Assembly: GCF_002078875.1 (NCBI RefSeq)
Contig: NC_034412.1
Span: 7,831,230-7,895,229 of the forward strand
DNA from: Numida meleagris
Lineage: Eukaryota; Chordata; Aves; Galliformes; Numididae
Length of the DNA: 64,000 nt
Reading direction: 5' to 3'
Numbering within the stretch: position 1 is the first letter of the stretch; the number at the start of each line of letters is the position of its first letter. A program made the translations under genes and the position numbers. Below the pieces are notes generated by a model. The model searched no databases. It was given only the letters and a program-made list of their open reading frames with translations, and was not told the origin of the DNA. This document shows positions 1 through 12,500 of this stretch, piece after piece.

Positions 1-990
1 CTGTCTGATTATCTCTCATCAGCCACAATATACAAATACATCATTATCAACACAACGGAAAATATGTAAGAAACAAACGGTACCAATTCTTAGCTGGGGA
101 GAGGAAATCTTAGCAGCTGTTTCAGCTCCAGCTGCAAGAAGAAATACTGAATTTGGCTCTTTTTTTTCCTCATTATTCTTAAATATTTCTAATAACATAT
201 ATATTAGAAATCAGGCTTTGAGTATTTTTGGAAAGGAAAAACAACCCAAAAATACCCAATCCTGTTTGTAATCTCAGAGACTAAGAAAATGATGGATAAT
301 AAAATGGCTTTTCATTACATACACAAACAGAATATAAGACCACACGCACAGCTTTGTTGTGACTGGCTACATAAGCCAGTGTTCAGACAACAACCATTGG
401 TCTGATTCTCCTTTCAGTGGTGTTAGGCAGTGAAAGATGGAGAGGATCAAGCCTGGTTACTTTCTGGCCTTGACTGACATCGTGGTGTTTGCCTATATAC
501 CAGTTTGTCACTACCTCCAGTAATGAAGGAGTCCATTGCCCAACTAAACCCAAATGAGCAGAGGGCATAGTTTCAAGGCTGTGAAGTTGCTGAAAATCTC
601 ACATACTGCATACAACCATGGGCCAGGGAGTTACTAGCCATCCTCAGGACATTCATAGTGCAGGAGTGACTTAACCTTTGGTCAAATGGGAAAAAATGTG
701 AAATTTTGGAAAAAAAAATAATTCAAAAGCAAAGTAGGAATGAGAATTGTAATAACCCAGCCCATACCTTTGCAGTGGGTCAGTGTGCTGGGAGACCGGA
801 GACACCTTTGTAGCAATCTGCTTCCCTGCTCCAGCTCCAGACTACCCCGTAGGATACCACCACTGACACTCTTGTAGGGCACAGTGGGACATATGGGGGT
901 GAATACTTTGCTTTCCCCTGAAGGGTCTCCAGTTTAAGAATACATGCTAGAGTTCAGCATCAGAGCTGGATATGAGGGAAATTCAGTATC

Positions 991-1115
991 TCCCATTTTA
1001 CACAGAGATACTGAGGCACCAGGGATATAGGAATATCTCACTGTCAGTCTGCACACAGCAGAGGTAGGATGAGGATTCACAATACCTGATTTTCCATCTC
1101 CAGTTCAAACAAAGA
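991..1115 (-). mobile_element. MIR-like (tRNA-derived CORE) SINE relic
   Basis: CCCATTTTACACAGAGATAC, TGAGGCACCAGGG and, further on, CACACAGCAGAGGTAGGATG resemble reverse-complement MIR (ATTTTACAGATGAGGAAACTGAGGCAC ... CACACAGC). Divergence is high. Confidence 0.5.
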
Positions 1116-1797
1116 ATTCCCACTGCTATTTCACCATTAGAATGAGATTCCTCCACTTGAAACTCCAAAGTGCAGGTTGGGGTCTTTCCATGACCGTGTA
1201 ATGTCACAAATACTAGTTTTGGCAGTTTCACACACACAGGGTAACCCTTCCCCATCTCTCTCTTGCTCACACACAAATCTTACTATACTTACTTAATGTG
1301 CAATCAAAGCTCCCTTCCCCTTTCCTCTCCTGTGCTTAGGGCAAGGGTAGACAGGAGCACTGTTATGAGGCCATGCAAAAATTACTGAAAGTAATACAGA
1401 AACAAAAATGAAGTCATTTTATGGAGAGGATTAAATGATTGCACTACAAAAAATAAAAAATAAAAAAAAAAAACACTGCACATTTCCTTGAGGGGGGACT
1501 GAAAGGAACCAGTTCTTCCCTCAAGGTGCTCATAACTTCAGCAGACTTTAACAGAAGTCATGCTCCCGGGAGCCTACAGGTCATTTTTAAGGTAAATGAC
1601 CAGCACAAAACGTACGAGCTCTTATCTCTGTAGGACAAAAAGCTTTGAAAAAGGTACAGAACTCTCACGTCTTTTTGTCATGAATAAAAACCATTAGAAT
1701 CTACGGAGTTTAGATACTGAGGGTCAGAAGAACATTACTCATGGGAATTCACCACCACAGTGCAACTAATAATTAACTAGTAATCCTTCACAGGCAA

Positions 1798-1815
1798 AAT
1801 AATAATAATAATAAT
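1798..1815. repeat. (AAT)n microsatellite
   Basis: Six AAT units in the 3' flank of the MCF2L2-like gene. Confidence 0.9.
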
Positions 1816-2949
1816 CTGAATAAACCTTTATCTACTTACTTTGAGGCTTTTTCTTGAATGGGACTATTTACTTGCTTCACAGCTATCCTGACTCACACAC
1901 TAAGATATTTGCAATACCAGCCTTCACTGAAACACAAAGAAAAATGTTCAGGTCCCTGCAAAGAGGATAACAGAAATGTTGCAGACTCTTTCTATTTTGC
2001 TATTTTACCAAGGAGTGATTTTTGGTTTTGCTTCATCTCCATTTTTAGTGCTTTCGTCCCTTTTATTATCTACATAGAGCATCACTACTCTTAGGGATAA
2101 ACAAAAAATCTCTAACAGTAAAAGTCAATCACCAGTTCTTGAGCTTTTGGGTCACTTAATCGTGTCTGATCTTTACTTGTTTGCAACCCTTAGTCAATAC
2201 TAATCTTTACTAAAGTACTAGCAGCTTTTATGGGACCTAAGACCCAATTACCATCAAAATGCTTTCATGTCTTAACAGCTGCTCTAGATGAGCTAATGGC
2301 TTGTAAAGGAATAATAAAATCTGTACTCACTTCATATTGTACATTACATCCTTATGTGGCAGAGATTTGGTACAGTCCTATAACCAAATGTCCTGGAAAT
2401 AAGTATTTAACAACAACACTTTATCCACTCATTGGAGCACCTAATGCTCACTGCCTATTTGTGATGCTTAAATATATTTCTTATGGGGAATGAAATGTAG
2501 CTACTCCATAGTCCAGCACAAAAAGAAAGCATGCAGTCTACTCAAACATATGACATTAAATGGCATTCAATTGAATTCTCGGCACCAAATGCAAAGGATT
2601 GTGAACCAGCAACCACAGACTGCAGAGGGTGCAGTGGAATGACTTACGCTGTAAAAAGAGTTAAACACGTTCTTTGTCACAGTAGCTGTCACACGTCTTT
2701 GCCTCTTGGCTAAAACCTGCATCTCCACCTTATGCCAACCAAGTTGCCACCTGCATTATCCCAAAATAATGCTGAACGCAACAGGTTGTTCACTGTGCCA
2801 TTGCTGCATGAAGCCTCTCTGATGGTCCAAGTCAGAAGTTTCCTTTCCACATCCAATCTAAAATGTGACAGTTTTAGTGATGACCATCAGCAAAAAGGGC
2901 ACATTTGTGATCTATTAACTCTAATTAAGGAGGGTGGGGAAGGCACAGC

Positions 2950-3050
2950 TACTGAGGCAAGCAAATGGAAAAACCTCCAAGTGACCCATGGTAGAGCAAG
3001 AACTCAAAACCATGTATGTGTGTCCCTCTGCAGTAACTCGGTGTTCAAGG
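2950..3050 (-). mobile_element. Possible MIR-like SINE relic
   Basis: CTACTGAGGCAAGC, CCAAGTGACCCATGGTAGAG and CAAGAACTCAAAACCATG follow the MIR antisense order (GAGGCA ... AAGTGACTTGCCCA ... GAACCCAGG). Weak match. Confidence 0.3.
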
Positions 3051-3500
3051 AAAGTTGCCAAAAGGTGCGTGCATAGTAACTCTTCAGCTCTGCTGTCGAC
3101 CTAATTTAGGCCACATCTTCTGAAACAGTTTGATAAACAATGCAAGAAGCATTTTTCTCCTCTAATACTGAAGGTGGTTCTTGATGCTGTCTGGATGTTT
3201 AATGTTCCTCTCAAGTTTGTTTTTCCTCTCATCTGTCCATGTTAATGGAGTTTCAGAGAATTATGAAGCTCAGAGCTTGTGAGAAAGGCAGCTTTGATCC
3301 AGTGTCAACCCAAAATAAACAAAGAGATGGAGAGGGTCCTGAGGAAGGCTGGTCCTGCCATTCAGCTGCCAGCCCTCTGTTCTGCTGGGAAGCTTTTAAC
3401 CACCTCACTTTCCTTGGTGTCTGACTCTACCGAAGCCGTGCTGCAGGAATCATTGTACATGTCTGAAAAGAAGGACATTGGCATTGTCACTACTACACGT

Positions 3501-3545
3501 CTAAAGAAATTTCCATCTACAGTCTTGAGATTGATTGTTAAAAGC
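3501..3545 (-). CDS. MCF2L2: MCF2L2 terminal coding exon and stop
   Basis: The acceptor TTTATTTCAG at 3546-3547 is followed in phase 0 by 14 codons ([14 protein letters not shown]) and a TAG at 3501-3503. The preceding pyrimidine/A-rich tract is a good 3' splice site. The peptide is too short to confirm by homology. If the previous exon were skipped, the same acceptor read in phase 1 would give a stop after one codon, so both readings end here. Confidence 0.6.
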   Translation of the reverse strand, partial: AFNNQSQDCRWKFL

Positions 3546-6500
3546 CTGAAATAAAATAAAAAAATAAGTAAAAGAATCAATTCTGCTGTTCTCCTATTTC
3601 CTTCAAGAAAGGCAAAGCAGGCTCCTTTGGCAAGTAATTAACCATCATTTGTGTGGGCTTGGTTTTCTTGTAAAGCATCAGATGTGCTAAAGAAATCAGA
3701 GCCATAGTTAAGGCACTGAGGCTGCAGACAGAACTGACCCGCTGTTGAAGTGGAGGAACACCAATTCCCTTTAAACCACAGCAAAAAAATCTTGTTAACT
3801 TTCAAGAAAGGTTTTCTCCATTTTAACAAACTGACCAAAGACAATGCCGATATTCAGCTTTCCCAGTGCAACCTGTTTATGTGATAGATCAGAACCAAAG
3901 CTGAAGAAAGAGTGGCTTTTAGCGCTGGTTAGGGTGCGATCTCACCAGAGCAGCCCTTCCTCCAGCATTCAGAGACAGGAGTGAAATATCACGAAAGTAT
4001 GAATGGTTCATGAGATTTTAACATTTTCAGACCTAAACCAGAACAACAACCCTGATGCTCATCTAAATCCTGACACTGTGTTAAGATGAAAGCTGTGCTG
4101 CAGTAACAACATACCCTGCCATACGACACACTTGGATTAGCTGTAAAGTTGCCAGCCCAGTTACCAGTAGAAATTTGGTGGGAGAGACAAATTTCATCTG
4201 AGAAGGCAATAATAACTAGACTATGCCAAGGAAATCTGCGGGGTCTAACTAGCTCCAACACCCAAGATACCAAATTTCAAGCTAGCTCAGTGTTGTCACC
4301 AGAGCCTGCACTCAGACCAAGCACTTAATACAGAAAGTGCACTGTTTATCACATCATTTTTAGACACAAAAAAAAAAAATAACCCACCCCAAAACAACAA
4401 CACAGTTTTTAAATACTAGTTAAACATTTACTCTCTTACCTGCATTGCTGTTCTTAATTATGTTGTTAGTGTCCCCCTCTGCTGGCTGCAATATACTGGA
4501 AGGAACCCACTCACTTTTCTCCGAGACCAATTTCTTCACTAACCTGAAATTCAGAGAACAGTCAATTCCCTACATTCAGTTCAGCATTTCCCTACATTCT
4601 CTTTCCTGAGCTGTGTTTCTCAGAAGTGTATGCTGAACAACTATTTCCCAGCTGCAGGCCACTTCTGAGTCGGGGTCTGAATGCAAGGGCACTTCAAGGA
4701 GACCAGATTTTCTTCCTCCAAATTTCCCATGGAAAGAGAATTCAGGCACCCTGCCAGGTCCGTTCCTATCACTTACTTATCAAACAGAGAGAAAAATAAT
4801 TTTTAAATAAGAATTTTATAAAAAGTAGGTAAGCTCAAGGGGGCCAGATTCATTCCGCTTTGTCAATCACCTCTGAGTACAGTCTTATATCTAAATCTTT
4901 GTGTCTAAAATACACTCTCTGGTTCACTGCTGTATCTTGGTGGAGGCATAGAGATTTTACTGATGGGAGATTTTACTATGGGAGCGTGCTGTCTTTGACA
5001 GCTGCCCCTCTGGACTAGGTGTCAAAATCCTTCTGTTTTCCTTCATGCAAACTCCTGCCCTCTCAAACATCATGTCATAAACACTTAGGAGGAAAGCTAA
5101 CTAGGTAGAATTAAACAAAGCTGAATCTGTGTTCATGCTCCCCACTGCTTCTTTCACATTTTGGTCAATGGAGTGAGTGCATTTAGATAGATTTTGAAGA
5201 CGCTTTCACATTCTTCTGAATGTTTCTTTCTTTTCCAGGAGATTGTACATATTCTACCTGCTAAATTACATCTCTCTGCTGTACTTACCATTGCCCATTT
5301 TCTCCTTCCTGCACAAACTGCACTAGATCTCCATCCTCAAGTGTAAGAGAATCTGGGAAACAGCTGTCAAAACTGCCTTCTACTCGAAAAAGATTGGTCC
5401 CCTAAAATGAATGAAATCAGAAATACAGTCATTGTGGAGAAAAGAACACTGCAAGAGAATTTGGTTAGATACTGAATCAGGCATTTCAAGATGATTTCTC
5501 CTCCAAAGGATTGTGTCACCTTTTATTATGTTTATCATGCTCAGGATAACCATTGCTGAAACTCAGAACTGTGATGAACATTCAGGCTTTAGAATTAATC
5601 AACAAGACTTTATTTTGATATAGAAACTGGGTTTGTTGCATCAGCTTTTGTTACCTGAAAAAGTCTGAAATTGTACTTTCAAAAGGCTCAGCGATTTTTA
5701 GTGTTTTCTCTCACTTTTGTAACAGCTATAAAGATAAAGCTACATCTTACAAGTAAGGGTGGCTGTTAATGGTCCTGATGCTGATCAATAAAATAGTCTT
5801 GAGATAATTCTCTAACACTCCAGATCAAACTCACACCTCCTGTCTTCCCATACATCCATGGATTTAAGGCTGGTATGAACCAAAACTTTGCAGGATGAAT
5901 ACTGATATTTAGAGAGGAGAAGGCTGCACTGGGAAAGGGCATTTTGAAAACTGAATTACATTGTTAGGGTTGGTTTCCTCCTCCATGTCTGAAGAGTTGG
6001 AGAGTTCATCCATGCTGGAAGGAATGGCTTCGAAATCTTCAAATGTGTCTAGAGATGGCATCTGCCTGCTGGGCCAGCCTTTGCAAAAGAGAGAAAACAG
6101 AAAGAGTTAGCTATTGGCCATTACCCTCTTTCAGACTCAGTGTTATAAGAAATAAATGTCGCATGTTCACTTCCTGCTATTTCACTTAGTGAAATGCTCA
6201 TACTTTTTTGCAGCTTGTTCCCTGATTTTGCAGCCATTATTCTTTCTCTAAAGAAACTGTACTGCTTGCTGTCATTTGTAGGAGGGCAGATGGTGTAGCC
6301 ATGATGTGTATGTGCATCTATACTTTGTCTGTTTAGCATCATTACATCTCTTCAGTTCATGAGGTACAAAAAACAAGGGTCAGGAATATTTCTGCAGAGC
6401 AAGTGCTATAGCAAATTATGACTTTGCCAATACAATTTTCAGAAAGCCACGTTCATTCAGCTTCTATCTTACCTCCATGTATTTATGTACAAACTGATGT

Positions 6501-9500
6501 CCAAAGCCACTGAATTTTGAGTGACTTCTTATCTCCAACACACCTCAAGGTAGTATTACCACCTGAGCAACCCACAAGGCTATGCTCTGGAGCAGGCTGG
6601 AAATGCAGGGAAGGGACAGAATAAAAACAAGGTTCAAAGACAACCAGGCCATTGGTGGTAGCTTATTACTAATTATTTAAGAAATATTTACTTAAAAATA
6701 AAAGTATTTATTTATTGTTTGCCTAAGAATAAAAAATAAGTAATAACTTAATTCCTTCCCCTGCACATCCTCCCTGCTACAGGCATTGCTTGTACAACAT
6801 GTGGTCATGCAGCTCCACAGCCATTCTTCTTCCTCACGCTCCTAGGGACTGCAGCTGCCCTGACCGCTGCAATTCTGTTATAAGAGTGACAGCGACCTTC
6901 TTCCACCCAACCAGCATCCACAGTTTTAACCCTACAGGTATGGTAGTGTCATCCAGGTGATGCTTTTCAAGCTGCAAGCTAGCCTCTGAAATGGCATTCA
7001 TGTCCTGGCTTGTGAGTGTCCCCACTAAGATGAAAGAGATAGTTTCAGTTACAGACCATGCAGAATTTAGAACTGGACCCTGTATCAGTAGAATCATACC
7101 AGCAAAATACAACAAACTGCATAAATGTACAAGAATGTGTTGTAGCCAATTAGCTTTAAACTGCAATAGCAATTTTAGTTAAAACTCACAGGTTGGGCTA
7201 CAAACAGGAAAACAAAAAAGAAATCCCTCTTCTCACTTAGACAAAGCTTCAGTGATCTGTTGACACTGTCTTTCGTAGGAAGCATTTGAGGCAGAAACAT
7301 AAGGAGCAAGGATTCCTTACAAGTACATGCATCACTTTTCCATAAAATTTGCTAATAACATTTCAGAGACCGAGGAACAGCCTACATAAGTTTTACACAC
7401 TTCACTCCAGCTGTAAAATAACATGGATCAAATTCTGAGCTCTCTGATGTCAATTCAAATAATTATTGTCAACTATGCCTGAGCAACAGGAAACCAGATT
7501 CTGGGACATTGTTTCTTTAACTGCTAGTGATCCAAGCTTGTTCTTTCACTGCTTTCAAGGGAAATGACACTCATCATAAGAGAGAAATCCCTTTTAGTTA
7601 AAGAGAATAAATACTGTCTAAAGTTACACTCTTAAACTGAGATGATGATAGATGTTGTAATTATGTTTACCTGTCTGTGAAGCAGATCTAGGTACGGGTC
7701 TCGTGGTGGAACCAGTGTTACATTTAGTCTGGGCCAATATGGTGTTCTCAAAAGCATCTGTGGCAGGAAGTACAATTTTTTGTCTTAAAGGTGAAATAGT
7801 GACCAGACAACCAGTACGAAGTGTGTTCGTGTATCACAACTGCAACTGGTTGTCTCTCATATCAACGGGTGGACCGGGATTCAACGGTTATAAAAAGAGA
7901 CATTCAATGAGCACCAATGAGTGAAAACACAGCAGTATCTCACAGGATAACTGTTATGTCTGAGAATGACAGAGAGCAGCCATATGAATCAAACAAATAC
8001 TGATGTTAATTAATGAAAACAGTTGTTAGGTGAACAGTGCAGTGCTCTATTTCACTACAGCTTCCTCATTTTTAACATACTTTGCTTGCAGCTTTTCTGA
8101 TCATTCTGTAAGTGATGGTGTACGGTTTTGACAGCCATCCATGCAGCAATGAAAACAGACCAGGGAGGTTCTTCTTCTCAGTGAGAAATGAATGATATCA
8201 CTCTTGATGAATGCAATTTTGTGGGGGGAAGTTTTTATCTAAGTAAATAATATCTTTAACGCTATTAACCCTGTCAGAGCTCTAGCAACAGCAGCAATAT
8301 CTTCTGGTGAAGGGACAACAATGTTCATTGTCCCCTACTTAAATCAGCTCAGTTTGGCAAGGGATGTTGTGCAGTAGGACCATGTTCTTTAACCAGTGAA
8401 GGTCAATTCAGCTCTGAAGTCACACTCTGAAATACCTCCTGCCTCTGCAGATACGTGGTATGCTGAGATAAGAAGTATCTACATCTGAGATAAGGAGTGT
8501 CTTTCTATAGCTTTCTATTAGAAAGCTATAAATAGGAGATTGCTTTGATATGTTACCGATCCCATAACTGACCTGGCTACTTGCAACTGGCTACTTGTGC
8601 AGAGCAACACAATCATAAGAATTCCCCAGCTTATGTCTCTCTTGTCCCTCTTTTGCAGGGGTACCTGACTGCTTGTGCCTCACATGGCAACACACTCTGG
8701 CAAATCCTTGTGTAAAGGGAAATACTGGCAATGGAAGCTAGTGATCTTTCAGTGGTTGTGGAATCACTTTCCACTTTAACTTTTTGGTATTGCTTAAAAA
8801 ACAGTAATTGATGAACCTACTGCAACAAAATAGGTGGGAATTCTGCTTGTCTGAAATGAAACACTGCACCTTAAATGGCTATCAATGCAGCAATGGTTAT
8901 CAATGAAGATCTTTTGTGATCTCCATGCATGTGGCTCCTGCTCCTCTTATTAGGTGTAGATCCTAACAAGGGAAGAGGAATGCAAGTGGTCAGAGCATGG
9001 GTTAAGCTGAAAAGTAATGCCTTGGCTCCCTGCTGCTGTCTGTGCTCTCCTGCCTTCCCACAAGGTGAGGTAGAAGCCAGGCAGAAAATCCAGATCCAGA
9101 TCATGGTCTATTTACCAAAACAGACAGCGAATCAGGGTTTTAATTTAAGTCCAACCCTAGGTGAAAGTTGATAAATGTAGCATTACATTTGACAAGAAAA
9201 GATATGACAAATTTTGTTTATCACAGTTAAACAGATAAACTGACACCAAACCCCTATTGCCTGCATGGACTCCAGTGCCATCCACTGGCAGTGATGAGAT
9301 ATGAAATCAGTGAATGATATAAAAAAACTGCTGAACGGGTTTTCATGCAGGATGGAAATACTCATACCTTCAAACCCCAGAGGAGTTGGGTCACTCTTTA
9401 TTTCATGTCTCTTGACTTTAACTGCAGGAACAAGGGGACCTGTGTGAAGTTTGCAGAGTCACAAGGCTGTAAATACTGTCAAAATAGAAACTTGCTTTCC

Positions 9501-12500
9501 CATTACCTGGAACCACGACCTGCCTAATGCTTTCCACTTCACCCAGAAAAATGACCATCCCCTACGTTCTAAGTGGTGAAGACAAATACTTCTGTGATGT
9601 GAATAGGAAACAGACCTATTTTTGCAAAAGACATAATAAACTTATCTGCTCCCAAACAGGATTCACAGATGGTTTCTCTCCCACGTGTCCAGGAGATGGC
9701 ACTAATGCAGGCGCATTCACAGTCTCAACTTCCTACACATGAGGATGGCAGGGATGAGCTGACAAAAGCCAGCACTTCAGTTCCGCAGAACAGAAGTTCA
9801 TCCTTCACAGCTCCACACGTAGCGCTTCTCCTGTGTCCTGACTGCATATGCAGAGGACTTGTGATGTGACAGAGCTGAGCCATTACAGTGAGGATCAGCA
9901 CACAGCAGTATGCAGTAGCCTTGAATGAGATGATCCAAATTCCATAGCTAGACCTGCATCTGGCTAATGCTTAGGCAAGACTCGGGCTTCAGTTCTTTCA
10001 ACACCTAAAATATTTACTTAAAGCAGATGCTGTAAATAAAAAACTTAATTGGAGAGCGCTGATTTTGTTTTCTAGTTTTTGAAATCAGTACAAAAGTAGT
10101 TTTCTCAGCATTCCAAGAAAATTACAACAGTCTAGTGGCAGACAATCACACAAGCTTGAATTTCATTGTAATTCGCACATAACGCTCTTCAATAAACCAC
10201 ACTACAGAACAACCCTAGTTTGCCCGTTGTCCTGTGTATGTGCTTCTTCCCGTTTACCAGCTTAGGAGACAATTCTGTATGTTATCAGCCCTCCCATAAC
10301 CTAGTCACTTCGTTCTACAGTCAAGGATATGGCTCATACCCTTCTCAAATATTTAGAATGCTCTACATCAGGTATTGTGCCACCTTCCTCCTGATAAATA
10401 AATAGTGAAGACTTCTACACAAATGAGTTCAGCCATTTTTCCTTCTATTTTGGCTTCTGAATTGTCCTGAAAATCTTAAACTTGCAAATCAATTCCTTCA
10501 TTTCATTCCTGGCACTGTCAAACCACAGTATAACCAGAATTTGACCATATGTTCTGTTTTCAAAAGTAATTCCAACATGTAGGGCATAAGTGCCTAAAAC
10601 CCTGCTGTTGATTTTCAACACAACCAGCTTGCCTAGATGTACGCGTTGCTCCTGAGAATAAAAATAGGCACTAGTGCAATGACTTGAAGTAAATTTTGTA
10701 AAACTGCTTTTTCTGAGTAGAATTACAGCTCAAAAATAAAATTTTCTTAAGTTCCCACAGGAACTGCATGGAGGTCAGTGCATTCTGGGCACCTAGATCG
10801 CTTATGCACTTCTGAAAATTTCCTTGCAAGCATTATTTCTAATGATAACCAAAATTATCCTAAATATGCTTAAAATGCTTCAAACTGGCATTGATTGCTA
10901 CTCAATTTTTGGCTTAATTTCAAGCTTTCTTATTGATGTCTGCTACTCAAAGAGGAGATCCTGTCTTTCTTGAAAGCAACAACCCTAAGCAGTTTTAAGG
11001 AAATCAAAGAATTTCTATTGAATTTCAGCTAACCCAAATCCAGGGAGAAGCTGGAAAACAAACCCTGCAACAGCCAGAAATTAATTCAGTTTCCATGGAA
11101 GCCAGCATCATTTTTTGAAGCTGAGAAACTGTTGAGAAACCAGGAGCACACCTTGATACACATTCAACTACTTGCCCTGCATTCCTGCAGGTGTTATACT
11201 TGTTCTAACTCTTCTACTAAAACCTCACGCATTTATAAAAACTGAGCTTGATGAAATCACTCTGAGAACAGCATTTGGCAGTAAATTTATCAGTCAGCAG
11301 GAAAGGAGAAGGGTAGCTAAGCAAGCAGCATGACGGTACCTTTGGTCACAGCAGATGCATTAACTGTGGTGCTGATGGAGGAGGCTAGGGAAAAGCGACG
11401 GGCAACTTCTCTTTCCTTAGATTCTGGATCTGGGAGAATAGACAGATGCAATGCAGGGCAGGATTAGAGGTTAATAAGCTTTGAGGGTAAAAGATGTCCA
11501 AAGCAAAGCAGCAGCTGGGAAAGGGTAAGTAAAAGGTAGCTTGCTCCCTAAAACAGCCTGGAAAGATACTCTCTACAAATTGAAAAGCATAGAAAATATT
11601 TTACAGAAATATATTTTCAAAGCAATTCCAATTGCACCAATCTTAATACTGCAGAAGGGAGACTTATGCCAATTAATATTTTAGCAAGTAATTAGTCAAA
11701 GTATAGCTACAAAACACAGAGAGATGAGCATGATGGTTAGAATGGTGTATGAGGCTGGGATTATTTAGAGACACTGAACTGCTTGTTCTGTGATGACTGA
11801 CCTGAAACGCACTGAAAAACAAACACAAATGGTTTAGAGATCACATTCGTAATTTCTGGAAGTTAGAAGTGTGAATGTTCTTTCATTACTAAAGCAAAAC
11901 TGCCTCGAAAAACGAAGGCACCAGAGTTTGTTTCTTTGTATACTCCAATTCAAATCATGTCTTTTCCCAAATTCCATTTAGGAATGAGGACACAACTTTC
12001 TAAGATTTCACTGTGAGATGTGAGCAGCAGTTTTGACTCAAAATATTTCATAAACAGATCAAAGGTGCAAAGGGACTAGCTGCTAGCCTCAGAGTGCACA
12101 TGTTTCAATATACACTGAGGTTATTAAGCAGCTCTTAGGAGGTTGCATGTACACGTCTACATGCATAGCGATATGCTTCTTGCACGTACCAACTACAGCA
12201 GCACCACTTGAGAGAAAAAGCTGCATGCTTACAAAAGTTTCAGGATTAACATTTTAGTCATTTCTGCTGGCCATGTGCTGTATTACCCAAGTGACTATTC
12301 TCATTGAAACATGAGTAAAGCAATTCATCTCCTTTACGTCTCGGTTTCAGTAAGATACTCGAACACTTAACTATACCAGGACACAGCTTCAGCTGAAAAT
12401 GGCATTAGAAATGGCTTCAAATATTCTGTTGAAGCTTTACAGATTTGTCAAAAATTATTTGTGATTTTCAAGTTTTGATTTTTTTTAATATCAAAGAAAT

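Larger units (their letters stand above)
1..3500. other. 3' untranslated region and downstream flank of the MCF2L2-like gene
   Basis: The 3' UTR should run leftwards from 3500. No poly(A) site is certain: minus-strand ATTAAA at about 3198-3203 and AATAAA at about 2062-2067 are the nearest hexamers. The rest holds MIR-like relics (below), an (AAT)n run at 1798-1815 and otherwise unremarkable AT-rich sequence. No second gene is supported. Confidence 0.4.
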
